From Fidelibacterota bacterium (lineage in GTDB: Bacteria; Marinisomatota; Marinisomatia; Marinisomatales; UBA8229), in assembly GCA_002686675.1 (NCBI GenBank), contig NYYF01000050.1, positions 1 to 7,898 of the forward strand: 7,898 nucleotides of DNA. Direction: 5' to 3'. The notes beneath the pieces are model-generated. The model did not search any database. It was not told where the DNA came from and worked only from the letters and a program-made list of their open reading frames with translations. A program made the translations under genes and the position numbers. Position 1 is the first letter of the stretch, and every line of letters starts with the position of its first letter. Positions 1 to 7,048 of this stretch are shown here, in pieces.

Positions 1-801
1 ATTAATGAAGTGAAATATATAAACCGGGTGGAAATTGAAATGCGCTCAGGCAGTCATCACTTTATTCTTTATACATATCCTGAAGATTTTTGGGTTTCAA
101 TAGAAGACAGCACAGAGAGACATTTAAGAAATCCTGACGGGAGCTATAACGAGTCTGTTTTATCTATAATGGCACACCAAGTCTTTTTTACCGGAACACA
201 ATGGCCCCAGCTAGATGTAACCTTTCCAGACAATGTTGCTTTACGAATTCCTGCTAATGCCGCCATTGATCAAAACCCACACTACCTTAATTATTCTGAT
301 GTTATTATTCAGGGGGAGGTTTTTACAAATCTACATTTTGCAGATGCAGAGCCGGAACATATAGCAGAAATATTACAATTGAATGTAATTGAAGAATTAT
401 TTCTTGCACCAAATGATACTACTACGATTGAAAAAATATTTATGTTTGAAGATATTTTAATAGAGAACGGACTGGACCCCTTAAGCATTACAACCATTGA
501 TAAAATCAATATTTTTCAATTATTTTCCCACGCCCACGAAAAGATGTTAGAGTTTGAAGTGTTTTTTATAGATAAAGACCCAACAACAACAGATTCATTA
601 ATTTATTATAATGACGATTGGGAGCACCCGCCTATAAATTATTATGGAGAGAGCTATCTTTATGGTGCTATAGAATTATTTCCAGAGGAAGGCTTGAAAC
701 TCAGGGCGACATACTATAATTGGACCGATGAAGCCCTAGATTTTGGGTTTTTAAGTACTGATGAAATGATGATTCTTTTTGGTTATTTTTATACACAATA
801 A
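1..801 (+). CDS. Copper type II ascorbate-dependent monooxygenase-like (PHM/DBM fold) protein, C-terminal part, 5' truncated by window edge
   Basis: The reading frame is open from base 1, so the true start lies to the left; the GTG at 10 is only the first start-like codon and is probably internal. About 266 residues are visible. Counting from that GTG, the motifs match the peptidylglycine alpha-hydroxylating monooxygenase fold in order: SGSHHF (H16, H17) and NPHY (H91) fit the three histidines of the CuH site, while SHAHEKM (H174, H176) and STDEMM (M253) fit the His-X-His and Met ligands of CuM. A DDWEHPP segment before the last strand is also typical of bacterial relatives. The protein ends ten residues after the methionine, with no T9SS sorting tail. 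Known members hydroxylate substrates using two coppers, ascorbate and oxygen; many bacterial homologues have no known substrate. The missing N-terminus should hold the rest of the first domain and an export signal. The assignment rests on motif recognition, not a search. Confidence 0.72.
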   Translation: MNEVKYINRVEIEMRSGSHHFILYTYPEDFWVSIEDSTERHLRNPDGSYNESVLSIMAHQVFFTGTQWPQLDVTFPDNVALRIPANAAIDQNPHYLNYSDVIIQGEVFTNLHFADAEPEHIAEILQLNVIEELFLAPNDTTTIEKIFMFEDILIENGLDPLSITTIDKINIFQLFSHAHEKMLEFEVFFIDKDPTTTDSLIYYNDDWEHPPINYYGESYLYGAIELFPEEGLKLRATYYNWTDEALDFGFLSTDEMMILFGYFYTQ

Positions 802-826
802 TATTAGACCCACAGCCACACATTGC

Positions 827-3400
827 ATGCTTTATAAATTTTTATCACTTATTGTAATAATAAGCTTTTCCTATTCCCAGCATCACGGAAGAGTGGCCGG
901 AAGCATCGTTGACAAAGAAACACACCAGCCCCTTGTGGGGGCTAATTTTATTATAATGAAAACAGGGCAGGGCACCGCATCTGATCAAAGTGGGAACTTT
1001 ATTATGAACAATATTCCAGTTGGAAGCTATACGGTTCAGGCAAGCATGATAGGATATTCAGGCATAGTAAGGCCTAATATCAATATCAATTCAAACAAGC
1101 TTACGCAATTAAACTTTTATATGGAGAAATCTGTAATAGAAGGAGAGACCGTATTTGTTAGTGGTGGATATTTTGAAAAAACGCAGGATGCTGTAGTTAG
1201 CAACAGATCAATGGACTATGAAGAAATTCGTTCTGATCCTGTTGGCGTCTATGATATCCAGATGATGATGCAGGCACTTCCAGGTGTTGTTTCGGAGAGC
1301 GACCAGAGCAACGAACTAATCGTTCGCGGTGGTTCTGAAGGCGAAAATTTGTTTATTATGGACAACTTGGAGATTCCAAACCCCAATCATTTTGGCAGGC
1401 CCGGCGCTGGTGGAGGGCCTATTAATTTGATTAATTCTGATTTTATCGATAAAATCGATTTTTTTGCTGGGGGCTTCCCAGCAAAATATGGCGATAAACA
1501 GTCATCAGTTATGGACGTAACCCTAAGGGAGGGGAATAAACAGAGTCACGAGATTAAGGCCGAAGCAAACATGGCAGGACTTGGCCTTACAGTGGAGGGA
1601 CCTATGATGAAGAATAAGGTTTCATATATGGGCTCCTATAAAAAATCATTTTTAAAATATGTTATTAAAAGCGCAGGACTCGTAGCGATTCCTGAATACT
1701 GGAACGGCCAGACAAAGCTTGTTTATTATATTAACCCCAAAGAGAAGCTCACGTTTAATTTTATTACAGGAGATGACATCGTTAAGGTTGATGATGAGAG
1801 CCGCCCAGACCTTCCGAACGCGGACCGTATTGATCATCATGGCAATCAAGCAACCTATGGACTAACCTATAAATCATTGTTATCGAGCAAGGGCTATTAC
1901 CAATTAACACTGGCGAAAAGCAGCTCAGAATGGAACAACGACATTTATAATATAGTCAATGGAAACAAAAACATATATATGAGCAGAAATAATATTGAGG
2001 AAGACAGCTATTTAAAGGGTCAGGCTGTTTATAAACCAACAGAAAAAGTTACTGTTAGCGCCGGGTTTAATATTAAAGAGGGCGCCTATTCAATGAATGA
2101 AAGGTTTGATGAGGATACATTATATATATATTATTATTATAATAAAAATTTGAACAACTATAATTTAGGTTTTTCATCAGTAGATCAATATAATGAATGG
2201 ACAGACAGCGCCAAGGTATGGTATGGTTCTTTAGAAAACGTAGAACCCCAAAAATATTTCACCAGTAATGGAGATTATTTTAACTGGTTAAGTGATGAAG
2301 AAAGCGAGAGGTCGTTAAACCCCATTGTTGGTGTATATGATGACAACCCACTCTCTGTTAGTGGTATTAATCCAGGATTAAACCATAATTCAATCGGAAG
2401 CCTTCAAAAATATTCAGCATATTTTCAATTTAAATTCAACCTGTTTGAAAAAACAAAGCTAACACTTGGAACCCATTACAATAATATTCCATTTAATAAT
2501 ACAAACCAGTTATCACCCCGCGTTGGTATATCATACAACACTAGCCCGACCACCCTGATCAATCTCGCATATGGAAAATACTATCAAGCCCCGTCATATT
2601 GGATGCTTCTTAATCCTTTTAATATTGAACAAGGTGGGTCTGTATTAAAGAGCTCTCACACAGAGCAGGTAATTTTAGGATTAGAAAGATATTTTTCGGA
2701 GGATATCAGAGCTACATTAGAAATATATAATAAGGAATATTATAATACGCCTGTATATTATGCAGCACTGACCCCGGATCTTTTTGATAGCCGGATGGGT
2801 TTTGATGATGTTGGGCGTGGAAATTCAAAAGGTATTGAATTTTTTCTTCAGAAGAAATACTCAAACAACTGGTATACAACCCTTAGTTATTCAAACTCCA
2901 GATCGGTATCAGAGGATCCCAGAGAGGGGAAAGACGGATCATATGCCCGAAAACATGACTATGGCCAGGTTTTAACATTTATAGGGGGATACAAGCTTAG
3001 GTTTAGAAAATATAATTGGTATAATGCACTGCGCGCGGATAGAATCTTAAAAAACTTACTTTACTTACCAATAATGCCCTCGGATATTCTTGAAATAAGC
3101 TTTAGATATAGTTATCTGGGGGGAAGACCCCACACAAAAAGACACTATGAGCCAACATATAGAAGGTGGTCCTACGATGAAGACTGGAACACAGAAAGAT
3201 ATAATTATTATAGCAGGCTTGACATTATGATTCTAAGAAGGTTTAACTTTAATAAGATAAATATTATAACATTTATTGACCTTCAAAATATATTTAACAG
3301 AAGCAATGAATGGGAAAAAATGTATTTGGAAGATGGAACAACAGAAATGGCACATCAATATAAACGGCTGACCATTGGTGGAATTATTATTGAGTTTTAA
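827..3400 (+). CDS. TonB-dependent outer-membrane receptor with N-terminal carboxypeptidase-regulatory-like domain
   Basis: This is a complete outer-membrane active transporter of 857 residues. I chose the ATG at 827 because it opens directly on a signal peptide (MLYKFLSLIVIISFSYSQ, likely cut before HHGR). The frame is open further left to a TTG at 779, but that start would add 16 non-signal residues and overlap the upstream gene. Residues about 20-100 form a carboxypeptidase-D-regulatory-like beta domain (GSIVDKETHQPLVGANF, then GNFIMNNIPVGSYTV). Residues about 120-235 are the plug (LIVRGGSEGENLFIMDN, FPAKYGDKQSSVMDV). The remaining roughly 620 residues are rich in alternating aromatic strands and end in IIIEF, the terminal aromatic expected for BAM-assembled barrels. 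No Shine-Dalgarno is visible, which is common in Bacteroidetes-type genomes. The start is 25 bases after the upstream stop, so co-transcription with the copper-monooxygenase-like gene is likely. The ligand cannot be read from sequence. No SusD-like partner is visible. Confidence 0.93.
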   Translation: MLYKFLSLIVIISFSYSQHHGRVAGSIVDKETHQPLVGANFIIMKTGQGTASDQSGNFIMNNIPVGSYTVQASMIGYSGIVRPNININSNKLTQLNFYMEKSVIEGETVFVSGGYFEKTQDAVVSNRSMDYEEIRSDPVGVYDIQMMMQALPGVVSESDQSNELIVRGGSEGENLFIMDNLEIPNPNHFGRPGAGGGPINLINSDFIDKIDFFAGGFPAKYGDKQSSVMDVTLREGNKQSHEIKAEANMAGLGLTVEGPMMKNKVSYMGSYKKSFLKYVIKSAGLVAIPEYWNGQTKLVYYINPKEKLTFNFITGDDIVKVDDESRPDLPNADRIDHHGNQATYGLTYKSLLSSKGYYQLTLAKSSSEWNNDIYNIVNGNKNIYMSRNNIEEDSYLKGQAVYKPTEKVTVSAGFNIKEGAYSMNERFDEDTLYIYYYYNKNLNNYNLGFSSVDQYNEWTDSAKVWYGSLENVEPQKYFTSNGDYFNWLSDEESERSLNPIVGVYDDNPLSVSGINPGLNHNSIGSLQKYSAYFQFKFNLFEKTKLTLGTHYNNIPFNNTNQLSPRVGISYNTSPTTLINLAYGKYYQAPSYWMLLNPFNIEQGGSVLKSSHTEQVILGLERYFSEDIRATLEIYNKEYYNTPVYYAALTPDLFDSRMGFDDVGRGNSKGIEFFLQKKYSNNWYTTLSYSNSRSVSEDPREGKDGSYARKHDYGQVLTFIGGYKLRFRKYNWYNALRADRILKNLLYLPIMPSDILEISFRYSYLGGRPHTKRHYEPTYRRWSYDEDWNTERYNYYSRLDIMILRRFNFNKINIITFIDLQNIFNRSNEWEKMYLEDGTTEMAHQYKRLTIGGIIIEF

Positions 3401-3649
3401 AAAGGACCCAAAAGAAAAACACACAACTCTTCTTTTAGGGCTTGTCTAAATGTGTTGATTTCTATACTGTGGTTTATATTTACTTGTGGCAAGGTGAATT
3501 GCTTTAAAGGAGGGGTGGTTTGTTCCTTCATATATGAGAATTGTACACAAACATTAAAAACCTGTAAATTATTGTAAGGTAAACATATTTTAACTTTTTT
3601 GTAGGGCAAAATCATGCGGACATATCATCGCTGACATAGGGTGCTGTAA
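3401..3649. other. Intergenic region between receptor gene and 2-oxoacid dehydrogenase operon
   Basis: No convincing gene lies in these 249 bases; the antisense frames look like chance openings. The region should hold the end of the receptor transcript and the promoter of the dehydrogenase operon. Promoter candidates are weak. TTG at 3455 lies 17 bases before TATATTTA (3475-3482), resembling the Bacteroidetes TTG/TAnnTTTG pattern with the last base wrong. TTGTAC at 3541 lies 18 bases before TAAATT at 3565. Neither is decisive. A short palindrome TGTACA (3542-3547) and a G-rich block AAAGGAGGGGTGG (3506-3518) are the only other marked features. AAGGA (3507-3511) could pair with TCCTT (3524-3528) in a small hairpin. 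Confidence 0.6.
3407..3440 (+). terminator. Possible weak hairpin after the receptor gene
   Basis: CCCAAAAGAA (3407-3416) can pair with TTCTTTTAGGG (3430-3440) if A3437 bulges, giving a ten-pair stem with a 13-base loop that starts seven bases after the receptor stop. There is no T-run after it, so it is at best a weak intrinsic terminator or an mRNA 3'-end stabiliser. The stem is mostly A-T pairs and could be chance in such AT-rich DNA. Confidence 0.25.
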
Positions 3650-5674
3650 ATGGCTTTAGGTAAATTGATGAAAAGATTTTATAATTTTTCGAAAACGGAC
3701 CTTCTTTCCATATATCAAAAAATGATAATGGGTAGACATTTGGACACAAAAATGCTAACATTATTAAAACAGGGAAAAGGTTTTTTCCATATTGGATGTT
3801 CCGGACATGAAGCTGCTCAACTAGCAGCTTCTCAAACTTTAACCCCAAGACAGGACTGGTCATATCCTTATTATAGGGACGCTGCTTTTTGTCTCGGTTT
3901 AGGCATGACACCACGAGAACAATTATTAAGTTTTTTAGCCCGAAAAGATGATCCAAACTCTGGAGGCCGACAAATGCCTCAACATTACGGACATAAGGAT
4001 TTGCGGATTGTTAGTCAATCCAGCCCGACGGGGACACAACTGCTTCAAGCGGTTGGGTGTGCAATGACCAGAAAATGGGAGAAAACAAAAGAAATTGTGT
4101 ATGTGTCGTGCGGGGAGGGAACAGTCAGCCAAGGGGATTTTCATGAGGCTTTGAATTGGTCAAGCAGGGACAAGCTGCCGGTTCTTTTTCATGTTGAGGA
4201 CAATAAGTATGCTATTAGCGTACATATTTCGGAACAAATATCCGGAAATTCTGTGTACAAAATAACGAGTGGCTATAAAAACCTAAAACGGTTTGAAGTG
4301 GATGGTACCGATTTCTTTGAAACCCACTTAGCTTTTGAAAAAGCTGCCAATAGGGCTCGTGAAGGGAAAGGCCCCTCTGTTGTTGTCAGCCATGTTGTGC
4401 GATTATTAGCACATTCATCGTCTGATGACCAGAGAAAATATCGTTTAGAAAAAGACTTAAATGAGGAGAGGGGAAAAGACCCTATTAAGAAATTCGAAAA
4501 GTCGTGTATTGAGAGCGGAATTATTAAATTAAATGAATTTAGAGAAATTGATGAGGACACGAAAAAACAGACAGATAAAGACGCCGTTTGGGCATTAGAG
4601 CAGCCCCATCCGGACAAAGAGACTGCTTTTGACCACGTATATTCCGGGCAAAACTTAAAAGGAAATTTCACAGAAAAAACCATTTCAGACAGAATAGTCA
4701 TGGTAGATGCAATTAACCATGCATTAAATGAAGAAATGATCCAAAACGAAAAAATGGTTATATATGGTCAGGATGTTGCTGATCCTAAGGGAGGAGTTTT
4801 CACTGCAACAAAAGGCCTTTCAGATACCCACGGGAAAGATCGTGTTTTCAACGCACCCTTAGCGGAATCTTCTATAATCGGTACTGCTGTAGGCATGGCT
4901 GTCGCTGGCTGGAAGCCTGTAGTTGAAATTCAGTTTGGTGATTATATCTGGACAGGAATGATGCAAATCCGAAATGAAGTTGCCACGATGCGCTATCGTT
5001 CGAACAATAAGTGGACCTGTCCTTTGGTTATCCGCGTTCCAGTTGGTGGTTATATACACGGTTCTCTTTGTCATAGCCAGTCTATTGATGGGTTTTTCCT
5101 TCATTTGCCGGGTATTTATATTGCATATCCATCAACTGCTTCCGACGCTAAAGGACTTTTGAAATCAGCATGCCGGATGAGCGACCCGGTGCTTTTTATG
5201 GAACATAAAGGCTTATACCGTCAGGGATATTGCAGTACACCAGAACCGGATAAAAATTTTCTTATACCATTTGGGAAAGCGCGCATAGTTCAGGAAGGAA
5301 ACAGATTGACCATTATCACCTGGGGTGCCATGGTGCAAAAAGCAATTGAAGCAGTAAAAGAAGTGGCTTCCGGGCCTGGTGCGATAGAAATAATTGATTT
5401 ACGGACACTAAACCCTCTGGACACGGAAACTATCGGAACCTCCTTGGAAAAAACAGGGAGGGTTCTGATCGTTTATGAAGACAACATTACCAATGGCCCG
5501 GGGGCAGAAATCGCAGCAATTATTTCACAAGATTTTTTTGAGTTGTTAGATGGGCCGATAAAAAGAGTTGCTGCGAAAGATGTCCCAATACCCTTTAATT
5601 GGTATTTGGAAGAAAAGGTATTACCCCAAACCTCTGATATAGTTTCAGCAATAACAGAATTAATGGAGTATTAA
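3650..5674 (+). CDS. Fused 2-oxoacid dehydrogenase E1 component, alpha and beta subunits in one chain
   Basis: This thiamine-diphosphate enzyme decarboxylates a 2-oxoacid and transfers the acyl group to the E2 lipoyl arm. It has 674 residues, about the sum of separate alpha and beta subunits, and such fusions are common in Bacteroidetes. The ATG at 3650 is directly preceded by an in-frame TAA, so the start cannot be further left; the next Met, at 3668, is an alternative. AGGG at 3638-3641 is a weak ribosome site. In the alpha half (about 1-335) I see HIGCSGHEA (H47, H53), YPYYRD (R77), the cofactor motif GEG (155-157) through EDNKYAIS (183-190), and HSSSDD (from H255). In the beta half (about 350-674), PLAESS holds the glutamate (E406) expected to activate the thiamine ring, and HSQS (H475) is the conserved active-site histidine loop. 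The usual GDG is GEG here. HSSSDD resembles HSTSDD of branched-chain E1 alpha more than HSMSDP of pyruvate E1 alpha, so a branched-chain substrate is favoured but unproven. Confidence 0.95.
   Translation: MALGKLMKRFYNFSKTDLLSIYQKMIMGRHLDTKMLTLLKQGKGFFHIGCSGHEAAQLAASQTLTPRQDWSYPYYRDAAFCLGLGMTPREQLLSFLARKDDPNSGGRQMPQHYGHKDLRIVSQSSPTGTQLLQAVGCAMTRKWEKTKEIVYVSCGEGTVSQGDFHEALNWSSRDKLPVLFHVEDNKYAISVHISEQISGNSVYKITSGYKNLKRFEVDGTDFFETHLAFEKAANRAREGKGPSVVVSHVVRLLAHSSSDDQRKYRLEKDLNEERGKDPIKKFEKSCIESGIIKLNEFREIDEDTKKQTDKDAVWALEQPHPDKETAFDHVYSGQNLKGNFTEKTISDRIVMVDAINHALNEEMIQNEKMVIYGQDVADPKGGVFTATKGLSDTHGKDRVFNAPLAESSIIGTAVGMAVAGWKPVVEIQFGDYIWTGMMQIRNEVATMRYRSNNKWTCPLVIRVPVGGYIHGSLCHSQSIDGFFLHLPGIYIAYPSTASDAKGLLKSACRMSDPVLFMEHKGLYRQGYCSTPEPDKNFLIPFGKARIVQEGNRLTIITWGAMVQKAIEAVKEVASGPGAIEIIDLRTLNPLDTETIGTSLEKTGRVLIVYEDNITNGPGAEIAAIISQDFFELLDGPIKRVAAKDVPIPFNWYLEEKVLPQTSDIVSAITELMEY
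5665..5668 (+). promoter_or_regulatory. Ribosome binding site for the E2 gene inside the E1 3' end
   Basis: GGAG lies in the last codons of the E1 gene, seven bases before the E2 ATG at 5676. With only one base between the E1 stop (5672-5674) and the E2 start, ribosomes finishing E1 can reinitiate here. This supports translational coupling of the two subunits. Confidence 0.6.
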
Positions 5675-5675
5675 A

Positions 5676-6962
5676 ATGGTCATAGATATAGTCATGCCTA
5701 AAATGGGAGAATCTATAATAGAAGGTACTATTTTAGAATGGAAGAAAAAAGTAGGCGAAAGTATTGAGGTGGATGAGGTTTTGCTTGAAATTGGAACAGA
5801 CAAGGTGGATTCGGAAATTCCATCCCCGGTCGCGGGGAAGGTCGTGAAACTTTTGGCTGCACCAAACGAGGTGATAGAAGTTGGCAAGGTCATCGCTCAA
5901 ATTGATTCAGATAAGGACAAAAAAACAGAAGAAGAAAAAGGTTCTTCACCTGCCCCAGAAAAGCTTCTGGAGGAAAAACAAATTGTCAGCCAGTCGGCAA
6001 AAGAGGGTTTCCAGAAAAAGAGTTCTTCCTCTCAATTATTTTCAAAAGGAAGGTTTTTTACTTCCATTGTAAGAAAAATTGCAACAAAAGAAGGGATTGG
6101 TTTTGATGAATTGAACAATGTTTCCGGTTCGGGATCAAATAATCGGGTGACAAAACAGGATATTTTGACCTATATCAAATCAAAAGGCCCTAAAGAACCG
6201 CCCCCACTAACCACCCCTAAAACAAGCGGGGACACGGTTAGTCCAGGTGCGCTGGTTGATGAGCGCGTAGAAATGGATCACATGCGAAAAATTATTGCAG
6301 AACACATGCGAAAAAGTGTGGACTCCTCTGCCCATGTGTATGTTTTTTCGGAAGTTGATATGACCCACATCGTAAAATATATTTCTAAGAATGGAGACCG
6401 GTTTAAGGAAAAAGAGGGGTTTTCTTTAACCTATACACCGTTCATTGTTTCTGGCTGCGTCCAAGCTCTTTTAAGTAGCAAAGATATGAACAGTTCCCTG
6501 GAAGGGACCACAATAGTTCGAAAGAAAAATGTAAATATTGGAATTGCCGTAGCACTGGGAGAAGGCCTTATGGTTCCTGTGTTGGCCAATTGTGAAAAAC
6601 TGGATTTTTTACAGCTGGCGCACAAGTTACAGGACTTAGTCAAACGAACCAGAGAAAAAGAAATTTCCCCGGAAGAACTGCAGGACTCAACATTCACAAT
6701 AACAAATTTCGGTGTTTTTGATGTGATTTCCGGAACACCAATTATTAATCAACCAAATGTTGGAATTCTTGGTGTTGGTACTATAAAGAAAAAACCAGTT
6801 GTTATTTCGACGGACAAAGGAGACGAAATAGGTATACGAAACATGATGATGGTTTCGCTGGGATTTGACCACAGGCTTATTGATGGTGCAGAGGGCAGCA
6901 GGTTTATTACTTCTGTTTGTCAAAATTTAATTAATATAGATCTCCAATCGTTAAATTTATAA
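5676..6962 (+). CDS. 2-oxoacid dehydrogenase E2 component (dihydrolipoamide acyltransferase)
   Basis: E2 forms the core of the complex and moves the acyl group from its lipoyl arm to CoA. The 428 residues show the full domain order. A single lipoyl domain spans about 1-77, with the lipoylated lysine K43 in GTDKVDSE. A charged, serine-rich linker follows. The peripheral E3/E1-binding domain is about 127-167 (IVRKIATKEGI, then NRVTKQDI). A proline-containing linker leads to the catalytic domain from about 196 to the end, with the DHRLIDG active-site motif (H399, D403) and STFTITNFG (338-346). Length and layout are normal for a one-lipoyl E2. It starts one base after the E1 stop, so the two are one operon. 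No E3 or lipoate-attachment gene is in the window. Acetyl, branched-chain and 2-oxoglutarate E2s share these motifs, so the acyl specificity rests on the E1 partner. Confidence 0.95.
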   Translation: MVIDIVMPKMGESIIEGTILEWKKKVGESIEVDEVLLEIGTDKVDSEIPSPVAGKVVKLLAAPNEVIEVGKVIAQIDSDKDKKTEEEKGSSPAPEKLLEEKQIVSQSAKEGFQKKSSSSQLFSKGRFFTSIVRKIATKEGIGFDELNNVSGSGSNNRVTKQDILTYIKSKGPKEPPPLTTPKTSGDTVSPGALVDERVEMDHMRKIIAEHMRKSVDSSAHVYVFSEVDMTHIVKYISKNGDRFKEKEGFSLTYTPFIVSGCVQALLSSKDMNSSLEGTTIVRKKNVNIGIAVALGEGLMVPVLANCEKLDFLQLAHKLQDLVKRTREKEISPEELQDSTFTITNFGVFDVISGTPIINQPNVGILGVGTIKKKPVVISTDKGDEIGIRNMMMVSLGFDHRLIDGAEGSRFITSVCQNLINIDLQSLNL

Positions 6963-6987
6963 ATCAAGCTCAAATTATAAACACCAA

Positions 6988-7016
6988 AAGGAGAGGAGAG
7001 TTAACAAGGACTCCTT
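6988..7016. terminator. Possible bidirectional hairpin between convergent genes
   Basis: In the 86-base gap between the E2 stop and the psuG stop, AAGGAG (6988-6993) can pair with CTCCTT (7011-7016) around a 17-base loop; AGGAG at 6994-6998 is an alternative left arm. Read on the minus strand the stem is followed by TTGGTGTTT, a loose T-rich tail, so it would serve psuG better than E2. The stem is short and the call is tentative. Confidence 0.3.
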
Positions 7017-7048
7017 CTGATGTGTGATTATATATTTCAGATCTGTTC

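Noticed and set aside
3572..3600. TTGTAA followed by TAACTTTTTTG as a promoter for the E1 operon
   Set aside because: The spacing and the extra T bases do not fit either the sigma-70 or the Bacteroidetes -33/-7 pattern well.
3397..3956. Two antisense open frames across the intergenic gap and the E1 5' end
   Set aside because: The right one lies mostly antisense to clearly coding E1 sequence; the left one is proline-rich low-complexity translation with no recognisable domain or ribosome site.
4273..4701. 142-residue antisense frame inside the E1 gene
   Set aside because: It lies entirely opposite conserved E1 alpha sequence; its serine/phenylalanine-rich composition is what the complement of lysine/glutamate codons gives.
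7008..7016. Near-palindrome GGACTCCTT as an operator in the convergent gap
   Set aside because: No promoter is expected between two gene ends, and the sequence is better explained as one arm of a hairpin.
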